Source: Pteria penguin (taxonomy: Eukaryota > Mollusca > Bivalvia > Pterioida > Pteriidae). Taken from it: a stretch of 64,000 bases of DNA. A program made the position numbers and the translations under genes. The stretch's first letter is position 1. Every line of letters begins with the position of its first letter. The stretch lies in contig CM068583.1 in assembly GCA_035048485.1 (NCBI GenBank), forward strand, positions 43,429,042-43,493,041, read 5' to 3'. Positions 52,597-64,000 of the stretch are shown piece after piece. Below the pieces are notes generated by a model that did no database searches, had not been told where the DNA came from, and worked only from the letters and a program-made list of their open reading frames with translations.

Positions 52597-55500
52597 AAAT
52601 GTAAAGATGATGGATAAATCCAAACCACAAGTCCAAAAATCATGAAACCATAGGACATACAAAATCAGTGAAAATGAAAAACAAATGGAAGATAACAGAA
52701 TATGTCTACTTGAAGAGCATATGTGAACCCCTGTGATGGAGTGAGATCAGGTGTCCGGGGAGAGTGAGCATCTCCTGCTTGCTAGCAACACCCGTCACAT
52801 ATACCCCGTAGAAAGAGTCAAATCGTGTGAATTCCATATGTATCTATATATGGAGAAGTCGAAGTAGGTAACCTTATAGTATAGAAGGTGTCAAATCTGT
52901 GTAAAGTGATCGGAATCGGTCTCAGTCCAGAATATCATTTAAAAGTCTGGATAACGAGATATCATATGGAGTAATAAGAGTCTCGTAACGACCGTAGAAC
53001 TTCCTCAGTGACGATGCTAGTCTAGCACATATATAACCCTGGTTGAGCAGCTTAACTGAAAGTCGCTTAGCCCTCAGAACAAAGTCATTGTAATTTGAAC
53101 ATGCTCTGGAATAACGTATTAACTGAGATATGAATACGCCGTATGCGGGCGATGATGGAATGTTGCTACTTATGAAAGGAAAGTTTGTGATAGCGAAATT
53201 GAAATCGTCACGTTTGTCATAGAGTGAGGTGTTCAATTGACCATTAATGTCGAAAGACAACATAATATCTAAATACGAAGTAGAATTACTAGTTTCTGTG
53301 GTTTCTTTGACCTCCAGTTCACTTGGATAGATGATGCTAAGGTAATCCGCGAATGAAGGATTATTAATTGAAAGCAAGTCATCTATATATCTGTAAGTAA
53401 AATTGAAGCCAAGAGCCAATTGTTTTTTTCCTTGTGAAAGCAAAGACTGAATGAACTCAGCTTCGTATGAATAAAGGAATATGTCAGCCAGAAGCGGAGC
53501 ACAGTTAGTGCCCATTGGAATGCCGACAATTTGTTGAAAAACCTTACCTCCAAACACCACAAAAATGTTATCGATAAGAAAGTTCAACATCTGAATGACA
53601 GCTGTTTCAGTGTATTTATTTTTGGAATCAGAATTTTCCCTAACAAAGTAAGTTTTATCGTGGCCTATTACTATATATTTGAATTTGCGGCTTCCGTTTT
53701 TACTAGTAAATGCATTTTGAATAATTTCCGCTAATCTGTCTTTTAATTTCTGATGAGGGATCGTTGTGTACAGAGTCGAAAAGTCAAAAGACTTGATGGA
53801 GTGAATTTTAGTAAAACTTTTTGATTTTAGATGTTCTAACAACTCTTTTGAATTTTTAAGGATCCACATTTGATTAATTCCACTTCTGGAATATACTGTT
53901 TCGCAATATCTATGAAGACCAGATTTAATTTCTGATAATATTTTTGTGAGTAGCATCGATACAGATTTTGTGGAACACTTCGAGGAACCAGCGATAAAGC
54001 GTTGTTTGTACGGAGTTTTGTGCATTTTTGGAATACAGTACAAATATGGAAGTTCTAAATTCAATTTATTTGAGTCAATACCAAACGTATTGAGGACAGA
54101 TTTATGATTCTCGAGTACTTCCGAAACCGAAAAGTTCGTGAGAGTATAAGTAGGATTTCCTGGAGCTGAATTTAATCCTAATTCTTTCACTAGGCTGTCA
54201 AAGTAATATTTCTTACAAGTAAATGTATAATTATTAGATGCTTTATCTGCTGGTGTAATGATATAATGTTCTTGGAGGAAGGTAAGTTCTCTGACAACAT
54301 CAGGATCTTTAAAAATAGATTCGAATCTGGTGTTTACAGAACCTTGTAATTTTTTAATTTTTGATCTCAGCAGTACTGCAATAGATTTTATCCATTCCGA
54401 AAGAGTGTCGACTTGTACTTCCTCTCTTTTTGCCCATCGTGTGGCATATTCCTCGCAGCAGTTCATAATATTCTCAAAATTTTGGCTCCATGTGAATGAT
54501 CTGGGTTCTCTGTATTTTGGACCTTTAAGTAAAAGTTCTCTTAATTTAGTGTTTTTAACTATATCGAGATCACCAGTAATGACATGGCCACAAGGAGAAT
54601 ATACGAAATTAGAGGAGGAACATGCACACGGTTGAGAATGGCATGCAGAGTTGCTAAGATCAAGACACTGTAGAAACCCTTTGTAATTATAAATTTTGGA
54701 TGCAACTGATGGCGTGTAGCTATAGGAAATACATGGCGGATCTTTGTTTTTGAAATATGGAGGTATTTTCTCTAAAACAGACTTATGATTTAAAATTTGG
54801 CCGAAATTTAAATAATCAATGCCTTTATTTGCAAATTTAATTTTGATGAAAGGGCGATTAGATTTTTCCATAGAAATATCGGACTTGACGGGACGAAAAA
54901 GTCTAGCGGTCGATATGTCCATAATAATGCCATCTAGTCTATACTCTGCAGAGCTTATATCAGTGAATATACGGTGTCTGGACGATACGTACAACTCGTG
55001 TAATTTTCTGAGTGAAATAGAATAAAGTTTTGTACGAATGTGATGAAGGCCCAAAGGTTTATTTATAAATGGCAAAAGAGCATCAAAGGAAATATTATGT
55101 ATTTCAGGTTTGTTGTATTTGCGTGTACCATGACTTCGATGTCTCCTCTGGCTTTTGTTGAATAAACCGAGTACGTTAACTGATTGACACGCAGGACTAG
55201 TGAGATTACCAATACTACTAATATTGTCATTGCATCCATAGGGCGAAGCAGTGCCGAGACGTCTTATCCAGTATTCTTCTCTTTTCCGACGAAAAGGAGT
55301 GCTCAAATTGGCATTGTTTGTGGGGTGATATATTTTTTCTATAATTCTAATTTTCATTGAGAGAATAGAGTGGTCAGGCTGGTTGAAGTGGCGATAGAGT
55401 AATTGGTTTCCACCACAATTTATTTTGGACCTGTGACCTGATACTCTTGTACGGAGTTGTCCCTTTGTCTCTCCAACATATATTAACCCACAGAGTGAAC

Positions 55501-55975
55501 ACTCAATACCGTACACAATATTTGAACTCTTACAATTCAAATGGTCAAAACTATGCGTATGAAAGGTATGTTTGGTTAAATTACTCGTAAAAGAATTGTC
55601 TGTAATTAAGATGTTGCAAGTTTTGCAATTTTTGGTAATTACGTCAACTAGTTTAACCTTACAGGGCTTGATGTTTATGAAGCTATCCGCATGTTGATAC
55701 CAGAGTTCATTATTAGTGCTTACCACAAATGTTTGATTTCTAATGTCATTTAAGATAATATTGGGGACACCTAAGTTAACTGCTATGCACGTGTCCTTGC
55801 ACATTACAGTTTGAGGCCTTTTTATAGTGGGCGACGCCTCAGCCACTATGGTTTTCTTATTAACATTATCCATATATATATAAAGGACTGCCTGACAAGT
55901 GTCCTCGGGGACAAATTGTCCACCAGCAGTGACACATGGACAGTTGTTGAAATGTAAAGATGATGGATAAATCCA
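52597..55975 (-). mobile_element. Penelope-like retroelement, Naiad-type, apparently full length
   Basis: A complete minus-strand ORF (52922-55873) is bounded by an identical 26-bp direct repeat at 52597-52622 and 55950-55975, which contains AAAGATGATGGATAAATCC. This is either a long target duplication or part of the element's terminal repeats. The region after the stop (52737-52800) carries the GATGCTCACTC-type core found in dispersed fragments elsewhere in the window. No poly(A) tail is needed or seen. Confidence 0.8.
52922..55873 (-). CDS. GIY-YIG endonuclease / reverse transcriptase of Penelope-like element (983 aa)
   Basis: Domains in order: a Cys-containing N-terminus; a GIY-YIG nuclease (about residues 110-200, NIVYGIECSLCGLIYVGETK, then HFNQPDHS and REEYWIRRLGTASPYGCND); a linker; and reverse transcriptase (about 540-860, with KSFDFSTLYTTIP, GIPMGTNCAPLLADIFL and the catalytic YIDD in FTYRYIDDLLSI). 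Canonical Penelope elements have GIY-YIG at the C-terminus. The N-terminal placement matches the permuted Naiad clade described from invertebrates. The frame is intact with no internal stop, and the ATG gives MDNVNKKTIV. It would cut the target and prime reverse transcription there. Confidence 0.92.
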   Translation of the reverse strand: MDNVNKKTIVAEASPTIKRPQTVMCKDTCIAVNLGVPNIILNDIRNQTFVVSTNNELWYQHADSFINIKPCKVKLVDVITKNCKTCNILITDNSFTSNLTKHTFHTHSFDHLNCKSSNIVYGIECSLCGLIYVGETKGQLRTRVSGHRSKINCGGNQLLYRHFNQPDHSILSMKIRIIEKIYHPTNNANLSTPFRRKREEYWIRRLGTASPYGCNDNISSIGNLTSPACQSVNVLGLFNKSQRRHRSHGTRKYNKPEIHNISFDALLPFINKPLGLHHIRTKLYSISLRKLHELYVSSRHRIFTDISSAEYRLDGIIMDISTARLFRPVKSDISMEKSNRPFIKIKFANKGIDYLNFGQILNHKSVLEKIPPYFKNKDPPCISYSYTPSVASKIYNYKGFLQCLDLSNSACHSQPCACSSSNFVYSPCGHVITGDLDIVKNTKLRELLLKGPKYREPRSFTWSQNFENIMNCCEEYATRWAKREEVQVDTLSEWIKSIAVLLRSKIKKLQGSVNTRFESIFKDPDVVRELTFLQEHYIITPADKASNNYTFTCKKYYFDSLVKELGLNSAPGNPTYTLTNFSVSEVLENHKSVLNTFGIDSNKLNLELPYLYCIPKMHKTPYKQRFIAGSSKCSTKSVSMLLTKILSEIKSGLHRYCETVYSRSGINQMWILKNSKELLEHLKSKSFTKIHSIKSFDFSTLYTTIPHQKLKDRLAEIIQNAFTSKNGSRKFKYIVIGHDKTYFVRENSDSKNKYTETAVIQMLNFLIDNIFVVFGGKVFQQIVGIPMGTNCAPLLADIFLYSYEAEFIQSLLSQGKKQLALGFNFTYRYIDDLLSINNPSFADYLSIIYPSELEVKETTETSNSTSYLDIMLSFDINGQLNTSLYDKRDDFNFAITNFPFISSNIPSSPAYGVFISQLIRYSRACSNYNDFVLRAKRLSVKLLNQGYICARLASSLRKFYGRYETLITPYDISLSRLLNDILD

Positions 55976-56782
55976 TAACTTATAATTAGACTGCCTCGTT
56001 TTGTGAATCGTGCTCGGCGACTATAGCCTTGGCTTATGCCTTCGGCTAAAAAACCAGATGTATCAGATTTACTAAAAGAAGAAGAACGCAGAACCGAATG
56101 TGTAAACCACCAAGTAGAATTGATCTTGCCTGTATCGCGCGCGCGCGTGTCTGTGTGTGCGTGTCTGTGTTATAATGAGCAGCACAATAAAGATAGAATA
56201 AAATTTGTTCCTTGATTTACCGGTAAGAACTAAAACTAATAATATGAATCATAAAACCTACAAAGGCTCTTATGTACTGGATGATACAGAATTATCTCCC
56301 TTCCCTACACTAAGAATTTGATTCGGAATAAAACCAATTGTTATCGAGATTTCAAATAGAGGAAAGCATGAGTGAATTGCAATGTTCATCCGCTGAGATA
56401 CCAGACAAGCTGTAACGTATTGTTCGCATCTCCAAAACAAGTCCGAATATTGCATAAAAGGGTTGTTTTAGATTGGCTTACGTGTAAAATGCTTACCTTG
56501 TACAATCTGGAGTTATGGTAAAAGTTAGTCTCGTCAAGTCTTTTCATGTAAAGATCACTGCATTGCATGAAAATGTTTACCTATGCAATGAACTCATACC
56601 AGGTACTGAGAGATCATTCACGTGTCGATCTCAACACAGGACCATAGAGACCGGACAATCGGACTCGAATCCAGGTTCCTCGGTCCAAAGTCATACACAT
56701 TACTGGCTGAACTACTCCCACTCGACACAGCTTATGGAAGGGCAAGTTAATGCAATAAAGCGGCTACAACATTGACCAAAAC
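55976..56782. other. Intergenic DNA, nothing recognised
   Basis: It contains a short CG/GT-rich run (GCGCGCGCGTGTCTGTGTGT, near 56137-56170). No gene is supported. Confidence 0.4.
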
Positions 56783-57035
56783 AGATTGATAGATAACCAT
56801 TTCTTGATTTACGTCACCCCGAGATTATTTGACCTACCTAACGATGGCGTCTGCCTGATCCTTTGTTCAGCAGAAATTTCTAGAAATATACAAAGCAGAA
56901 GCCACTTTTACGTGCTTTGTCTATCGTGACACGGGGCCTCAATTCACACTTTCTCTTCCATAGGACAGGACAGCGATGCGCCACCTCTCGGTGACGAACC
57001 AAACACCTTACCCACTGAGCTACATGGGCTCCATA
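56783..57035 (-). mobile_element. tRNA-derived SINE (family C) with intact head
   Basis: On the minus strand the head reads CCCATGTAGCTCAGTGGGTA (A box), then GGTTCGTCACC (B box). The body contains GGCCCCGTGTCACGATAG and a GGGTGACGTAAATC end. This copy shows that the family C bodies at 37228 and 42210 are SINE bodies. Confidence 0.8.
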
Positions 57036-57379
57036 ATTTAGCGTCATACGAAGATTATTCTTCTTGTATGATGATGTTACTACATAATAAATTTAACTCG
57101 TGCAACAGACCAACAGACATGAGCAACGCATACGTTGAATATGACAGTCACTTAATTTTAGGGTATCAACTTTTTTTTACAAAAGGCAAAAATAGTACTT
57201 ACTAGGAGGCAATATTTAACACTTAAACAAAAGTTTATCTTTTATCTGTATAGTCTCATAGTTACCGGTTCACGTGAATATCCTCAAGGCAAAAACAAAT
57301 CTGCCGTACCGATTTAAATATTGTAAAATGGGTCAGTTGTGACAAAAATCGAAACGTGTATATAAAGTAGGATATCATT

Positions 57380-58275
57380 TTATACATAAACAGAAAGTCC
57401 CACTCCAATATCTCCAAACATCACCGACACATTTCCGGATATACTGATTTTCACCAAAGAGCTGCAACTCTTGCAAAATATGTAAATTGTGACGAGGTCC
57501 AAATTCATATTGAGGACTACATTATGATCAGCCAATCAAGTTTCACTTTATCATCTAGCATGACTATCATAGGAATACAAATTTTAATTCAAGGGCAAAT
57601 AATGAAGCAGACAGTTATAAAAGTCGAACTTCATACATAGGTCCCCATTGTATATAATCACGCAAAGTTTATATTCACCGAACTTGGTCATTAAAAGTTA
57701 TCCCGAATGCCGATTTTCATCAAAGGGAAGTAACTTGTCAGAACGGGTTAATTACCCCCAAAAAGTTAAACTTTGAGGCAGGATTTCACTCTCGTTATAC
57801 ACAAAGTTTCACTATCTCAAAGCACTGCAAAGAAAATCAGGAATACCGATTTTCATCAAAAGGGTCATTACTCTTGTAAACAGCTTTACAAGCGACCGTC
57901 GAGCAGTATATGCTGGACCTCATACTTAACACATACAAAAGTTTTAATTCAATATCTCAAAGCATATCTCAAGTTTATTGAATACTGAGTTTCATGAAAG
58001 GTCAACGACTCCTATACAGTGGGGTCAATTGCTGCAGAAGTTGAATTTCATATGAAGGACTCATGGTAACAAACAAAATGTACACACCAAAGTTTCATTC
58101 AACATCTCAAAGCATGGCCGAAGCAAGAAAACCGATTTCCATCATAGTTTCATAACTATTTAAAAACGGGTACAAAAATACACACCAAAATTTACTTAAG
58201 TATTTTCACAGACAATGGTCCAAGACAAACGAATGGCAGACAATATAGCATGTTCCGATTACGACACATAGAAAA
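57380..58275. repeat. Decayed dispersed repeat with internal ~150-190-bp repeats
   Basis: Phrases such as CAAAGTTTCA...ATCTCAAAGCA and CCGATTTTCATCAAAGGG recur four to five times. The stretch ends in a GGTCCAAGACAAACGAATGG-type sequence. I recognise this layout from a widespread bivalve repeat. No coding capacity. Confidence 0.55.
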
Positions 58276-58464
58276 CATCTAGGAGGGTTCGTTTAACAAG
58301 TCATCGTCTGTAATGATACAAGCACTAGTTTCTATCCTTTATCTTAAAGATATGAAACTCAATAAACTCCTGTGGGACTTGAACCTAGCACTCTGATCAA
58401 GATCTGAACACCTAAACCTATGGAGAATACTGGTTCAATTAATACAAAAAGTGGAGATATGCTG

Positions 58465-60609
58465 GCATTTTGTACAAAGATACTTTATTATCAGTCACAT
58501 TTCAACATATATTCAATACATAATAATGAAGCATATAATATATCTATAAATCTGATATGCAAATCATGTTGTGTGAACAGACCACTATTCCTTGGGTCAA
58601 GATAGCAAGCTTAAAGCCAAAACTGAAGTAAAGTTAATCAAAAGATACTCCTCTTTTCTTCTGTGGTGCTCCAGGCAAGGAGTAATAAAAGCTTTCCATT
58701 CTATGAAACTGGCTTTTAATATACACACTCAGTGAACAATATTATGAACAGTCACAGCCCTGCCCATACCTAGCATAGTAAAAAGTAATTAAAACAAATC
58801 ACAATATGAAACACTTTTCATATTGTGCTTATATTGCTATAAATGGGTTCACTAAGGTAAAAAATAACTTCTGAAAACATTTGATATGTGTCAGTAATAT
58901 TATGTAACTTCAGACAGACCATTAGATTGGAACCCTATTATAAGTAGATTTTATATGGTGTCTGATAAAATAATAGAAAAATAAATCATACCAGCACATT
59001 CAATGGTGCTTAATGTACATATACTTTAGTAATTCACTTTTTTATCTTTCAAGAGCTTAGAATTAAAGGCCGGACTATATTTGATACCTAATGCTGAACT
59101 TGAATGCAAGCTATAGGTATAAATGATTTGTTATACATGTATAAAGTGGAGAGAAGTGTGTAAATATGTTCTACAATATCAAGAATTAATACATGGGGAA
59201 GAAATTAAAAATGGCACTTTAGCAAACATACACACACGACAATATAAAATACGATGGGAATAGGATGTCATTAGGGGGATTATAGACACCTGTGAATTAT
59301 ACACATGGTGAGGGGATAAAGGTAATCTTACAATATAATAAACAAATACTACAATAAATTATAATAACAAACTCAACAAATGCAACAATACTTTCACAAC
59401 ACGTGTCGTTCAGTGATCAAGAAATGTTAACAAAAATACTCTAAAACTATTCAACAATACAGATCATACAAAAGTGCAATCTTCAAATCTTGTCAAAAAT
59501 ATCACTGCAACGAAAAACAGTCCTTGTGAAAGTAAAATTACACTTTAGCATTTTATCATATTGAATGCAAAACAAAATTTACATATATACTGCATTCCTA
59601 AAAGAAATAATATATCAGCTTTATTTTCAAACTAAAAAGAATAATAAATTGATAGAAAAGTCATATAATAACATATAACAGTATGAGTATATTCTACGAT
59701 ATATAACATGGTCTTGACTGAATAGCACTGTAAGCCTCTAAAGAACAAAAACTGGACTAGATGATAGCAAGTGTACACTTACTTCACATATATAGATATA
59801 ACAGTACATTTGTTGATATATATAATACTACATTTGTAACATATGAGCTTGACTAATGTACTAGCCTTACTTTGGATATTCTAAGTGAGTTAACAGCTTG
59901 CTTTCTAGAATACTTAACTAGCTTTGTCTATACTTAGTACATTTTATGCACCTGTAATACTGCCTATATTAAAGCTAATGTGATTCAAGATTTCATTGCA
60001 CTGCTCCTTCTCAGCAATTACCTATATTCATTGTCAAAACTCATATTGTCTACTGCAGGAACTGATATTCTTACTAATTGTATTTAAATTGTATCTAAAT
60101 TACCAACAGTCTCAGACCTTTAATCAAATGATAACTCCTTCTCCAGAATGAGAGATTCTCTATCGGACAAAATCCTAATGAATACAAAGCACTCCATAAT
60201 AAGGTATGTACACAAGTCACAGGGCAGTGGGGATCACACATGTGGCTATATATGACAGCCATGGCTTGAGCTAGGCAAAATAAACATGAGTAAACTGTAT
60301 GATACAGAAGATAAATAATATTAACACAATTCATATACATCTTGCATAATAGACTTCTTCATTGCAAACAGAAGTGGACTACCTTACATCACATACAAAC
60401 ATTTATTGTGTAGAGGAGAGTTATATTTCTGGAGTATAACACATCACACTCCAGGCGTAGTGACAATACATGCAGATATGTAATATAAAATCATGAGGAG
60501 TAAATGTTATAAAACTTGTGTTTAGAAAAGATCTACAGAATCAGAATGACAATATATGATCACATTTCTTTATAGGCACTATGCAAGAACCAAAACATTA
60601 GCTAAAACA
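58465..60609 (-). other. Probable 3' UTR of talin
   Basis: The minus strand below the distal talin stop is AT-rich, without other genes. It reaches an AATAAA (plus-strand TTTATT at 58484-58489). Further possible signals occur within (for example at about 59621). The length of about 2.1 kb is an inference; transcript data would be needed to fix the end. Confidence 0.4.
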
Positions 60610-60741
60610 TTAGAATGATGAAGACGAATCATTATCATCAGGTTTCTCTTTATACTTGGCCTTCCTTATCCTTGCCAATTGTTCTCGGGCCCTCTGTAGT
60701 TCTTTCTCTTTACGTAATATTTCTTCCTGGGCCATTAGCTC
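60610..60741 (-). CDS. TLN: Talin distal last exon (alternative C-terminus 2)
   Basis: Starts in phase 0 after the acceptor GTAAAG and encodes 43 residues plus TAA. They start ELMAQEEILRKEKELQRARE and end in a Ser-rich DDNDSSSSF tail. It aligns with the C-terminal dimerisation helix of talins and with the proximal exon 60791-60907. It follows the GGIAQ end of exon 62754-62876 in phase. Confidence 0.85.
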   Translation of the reverse strand, partial: ELMAQEEILRKEKELQRAREQLARIRKAKYKEKPDDNDSSSSF

Positions 60742-63582
60742 CTTTACAAAGTAATTCAATAAAGAATTGTTAAAGTTACAAAACAAGATATTAGGACTCT
60801 TCAGCAGGTTGGTGTTTGTATTTTTCTTTCCTGATCTTTGCTAATTTCTCTCTTGCCTTTTGAAGCTCCTTTTCTTTCCTTAACATTTCCTCCATGGCAG
60901 CCATTTCCTACACAACGTAAGGATTTTACCTTTATACTCTTTATGCCTTTTTCATTTTCAATTTTTAAAAATGCAGAACACGAACAGTATTTTAACCAAT
61001 CAATTTATATGAATAATCCTAGACATTTATTTGTTGATTACATATTGACGATTACATTTGATGATTGTTATAATTAATGTGACAAAAATGGCAATTAATC
61101 TGGAATTTTTGTGTATATTTTATTACATCTGTCACTTTTAAATTATTCAAGGAAAATTGTTGACAGAATTCCAATTCTTGCAAAGTATCAATTTTTTCAA
61201 AAAAGCAATGGTCACATTGGTTTGCCATTTTGGTACACTTTAGTATATCATTTTTCAAAAGTTTAATTCTTAGATGAGTAAAAACTATACTGAAATATCA
61301 TGTTTGTACAAATTATCAAAGAGAAGGGTTTGCGAGATCTAGTCACTAGCCAATATACCTTAGAACAGCTACATCCTGATAAGTGATTCAAGAACTTGTT
61401 CTAATGTTTTCAAATATACACTCAAATATACACATAAATAGACAGTGAACTACATATGTTCTAAACTTAGATTTATGTAATTCTTCTATTCAATGTAGTA
61501 ATAATGGATTTATTTAACACCATACTTGAGCCATTTTTCTGTTCATTCCAAAAGATAAGAAATTGATTAACTTAATGTATAACTAGAACTGTCATTTTAG
61601 GAACAGCTGATAGTTTTAAACAGAATTTCTATTTAATGCTTAATAGAAATTTGAAATTCTATTTAGTATCTACTACAGCAAGTCTATAAGATGTTAACTG
61701 TATGTTGCCGTGTTGAATTTGACACCATAATTTAAGTTTAAGCTCATAGTTGTGATTTTTGACTATTCAAGGTGATAAAGGACAATAGTTTTTCGACAGC
61801 TGACTTTCGTTTACATACCTAACATTAGTATGACTTGTAATTAACATGATAACACAATAATCTTATACACTGTACTCCTAATGCATTCAATTTAGTTGTG
61901 TACAATATATTCAACAGATTAAAAAGAGGAATTGATAAATCTATTCATTATTTATCAGCATCATAGACGGGTAAATGAATAACGATAACCAAACTGTTCA
62001 TGTTCTGCAATGTTTTTAAAGTCCAAAACTATTTATGTGTGATGCTATACAAAGCATAATACAAAGCAATAGAGTAACTTGTTATAAAATATGAGGCACA
62101 GTAAATAATGTGGCTAAGAGATGAAAGCATGATGTGATTACAAACTGCAATGAGATTCCAAATAGTAAAGACATCAGCCAAGATGGCCAAATGATTTGCT
62201 CAAAATTCTTGGAAAATTTACAATCAGAATCATACCATGCTTTTTGAGATATGAAAATTGTAACTTTATATAAAGGATTATATAGAGGACAAAAGACTTG
62301 TGATATAAGAGTATATAGGAATTCCGAAACCCAAAGCAAGAGATCATCAGCAAAGATCAGCATACACCATCTAGCTTGGATAAAGAAATTGTATACTAGA
62401 TACATGGTATGTCATTCATGCAAAATATGTATCAATACAGGAATTATACAACTTTTCATGGATTCATATACACATAAACAAGTGTGTTATAAAGTATCAT
62501 CTTTCTGAAATTTTTCTAGTTTACATCCAACATTCACAAATTTAATAGAAGTTAGAAACAGAGTATATAATTACACATCTTTGACTTCTTTATTCATTTG
62601 ACTAGCATATAGAATAGCATTGAGCAGAATAAATGAAGTAGAAAGTACATATGAGTAAAACACAAGAGCAGACAAGAATATTAACAAGATTAGAATCTAT
62701 ACCATTTATCTTCGGTAATTTCTAGCATATACTAGAAGTACTATATATCTTACCTGAGCTATTCCTCCCACTGGCCGTTTATTGAGGACTATGTTTTCGT
62801 CTTCTTCCTCATCCTTAGCCTGTTTCGCTGCCTTTACTAATGCCTCTGTGGCTCTCTTCACAGCATTTCCTGCCGCCTGAGTAATAAGGAGTAAATACAT
62901 CTACAAATTGCCACTCACATAAAAAGTAATAAACCCAGAATACAATGGACCTTATAACAAATCCTGATAATTTCAGTGAGAGTCTTTATCATTACAGTGG
63001 ATAATTTTCCATATACATATATTAATTTTCTTTACATTTATATCTTTTAGTTCAAAAAAGAAAACTGAAACAAACCTGGAGTCTTTGCATAGCAACTGAT
63101 CCTGGATCAGCCTTGACCTTACATGCCACAAGCAATGCAGCTGTAGAAGCAGCAACTTCTTTTGCTGAAGCAATCAGTCGTTCTTCCGTTGCATTGCCTT
63201 GTACCATAGCATTAGCAGATTCGCATAAACTATGAGTTGCTCGTGCCACCATACGGGCCTGAAAGATAAATTTCATACATATATATGCAATAAAGTCACA
63301 AATCTCAAATTTCTTACATGTGATATGAATAAATAACTTAACGCATGATTCAAACTTTAGATTATTTACCAAATTAAAAAAACTCTTCATGATGTTCACC
63401 ATTAAAACATTCCATATATAGATCTAATACTATGGTTAACAATTTATTTGGACAAGTAAACACTTTATAATCAGGATTAAATGCTTTATGATGATTACGC
63501 TACAACTTACAGCTGATATAAGTCCTTCAGACCATTGTCCATCATCATCTAGGATTTCTGACTTATGATATGTAGCACCAAT
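60610..63582 (-). CDS. TLN: Talin, C-terminal exons (gene continues beyond window)
   Basis: Minus-strand exons, all phase 0: 63582-63511 (GQWSEGLISA end), 63258-63076 (ARMVARATHSLCESANAMVQ start), 62876-62754 (AAGNAVKRATEALVKAAKQA start, GGIAQ end), then one of two last exons (60907-60791 or 60741-60610). The sequence matches the end of the I/LWEQ (THATCH) actin-binding module and the dimerisation helix of talin very closely. Talin links integrin tails to F-actin at focal adhesions; this part binds actin and pairs two talin chains. The N-terminal FERM head and most of the rod lie beyond 64000. The region 63583-64000 appears to be intron. Confidence 0.93.
60791..60907 (-). CDS. TLN: Talin proximal last exon (alternative C-terminus 1)
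   Basis: Starts in phase 0 after the acceptor TGTGTAG and encodes 38 residues plus TAA. They start EMAAMEEMLRKEKELQKARE and end KHQPAEES. Its helix is close to vertebrate talin C-termini. It stops before the distal exon, so a transcript uses one or the other. Confidence 0.87.
   Translation of the reverse strand, partial: EMAAMEEMLRKEKELQKAREKLAKIRKEKYKHQPAEES
60908..62753 (-). other. Talin intron before the last exons
   Basis: 1.85 kb of AT-rich sequence with no supported gene or repeat. The donor CAG|GTAAG is at 62753-62752. Confidence 0.6.
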
Positions 63583-64000
63583 CTACATAAAGAGTGAAGA
63601 GGACAAGTTCAGTCATGTAATATTTCCTATTGACAGGAAAACAGAGAAAATGGGACTATTCGAAAGTGTTGATCAAACAGTTCAGACATGTTTGTGTGCA
63701 GTATCAAACAAATTGTGTTGGAAATTAAAAGAAACAACTCAAAATACTATATACATTAAATTTTTCCTTAAGATAAACATGTATAGGGATGACTGAAAGA
63801 AATTACATGAACAACAAAAAAAAGTTCAAAAACAAATTTTGTTATTTCTATTATTGGAGATCATCTATTAAACACCAACTACTCATTGTATAAAAAAGTT
63901 CATATCTAACTGTAACAAATCCATCATGTGCTTTACATTAACATATACAGATACATTTTTTACATCAACATAAATAATATGAGCTTGAAAGCATAAATAA

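Noticed and set aside
52560..55990. Hammerhead ribozyme in the Penelope-like element ends
   Set aside because: I looked for the CTGATGA...GAAA core by eye on the minus strand near both ends and did not find a convincing one. A covariance-model search could still find a variant.
56515..56775. 86-residue plus-strand frame
   Set aside because: No family resemblance, no splice context and ordinary intergenic composition.

Overview
The window looks like nuclear DNA of a mollusc, most likely a bivalve. It is AT-rich and has spliced genes with GT/AG introns, tRNA-derived SINEs with (CAAT)n- or (CAAC)n-like tails, and dispersed repeats I recognise from bivalve genomes: the GATGTGACC...GATGCTTACTCC Penelope-type 3' fragment, and the GCTCACCTGAGC...TTGGGCCTCTTGTT inverted-repeat element. 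The host genes also fit: chitobiase-type hexosaminidases, a secreted IgGFc/TSP1/peritrophin protein, a B-box protein and talin. No species is assigned.

Host genes, left to right. (1) and (2) are two tandem plus-strand chitobiase-like beta-N-acetylhexosaminidase genes (about 2755-12800 and 13739-24163). Both have the order CHB_HEX, GH20b, GH20, CHB_HEX_C. Their exons join in consistent phase, except for the first (signal peptide) exon of each, which I could not find. (3) A nine-exon plus-strand gene (36351-46306) encodes a predicted 909-residue secreted protein: signal peptide, IgGFc-binding N-terminal domain, acidic DxDxDG motifs, one TSP1 repeat and three chitin-binding peritrophin-A (CBM14) domains. 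(4) A plus-strand B-box/propeller (TRIM-like, RING-less) gene lies at 48582-50249. (5) The 3' end of talin lies on the minus strand (exons 63582 down to 60610), with two duplicated, apparently alternative last exons. Genes 1 to 3 share a chitin theme: two enzymes that trim chitin oligomers and one secreted chitin-binding protein.

Mobile DNA fills much of the rest. 24648-27356 is a 2.7-kb internally deleted Polinton/Maverick with ~280-bp terminal inverted repeats and a 6-bp CCGGGA target duplication. It keeps a broken packaging ATPase gene and sits inside an older Penelope-type fragment. 29500-35134 is an LTR retrotransposon with identical ~145-bp LTRs and an intact 1618-residue polyprotein. 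52597-55975 holds an intact minus-strand Penelope-like element with an N-terminal GIY-YIG domain (Naiad-type order). Also present are an eroded LINE fragment inside a 36-bp satellite, a ~3.2-kb inverted-repeat element in intron 1 of chitobiase 2, several MITE-like foldback elements, SINEs of three kinds and many tandem arrays. Introns of the two chitobiase genes carry much of this load; the last intron of gene 1 has grown to 5.0 kb and separates the final 52-nt exon from the rest.
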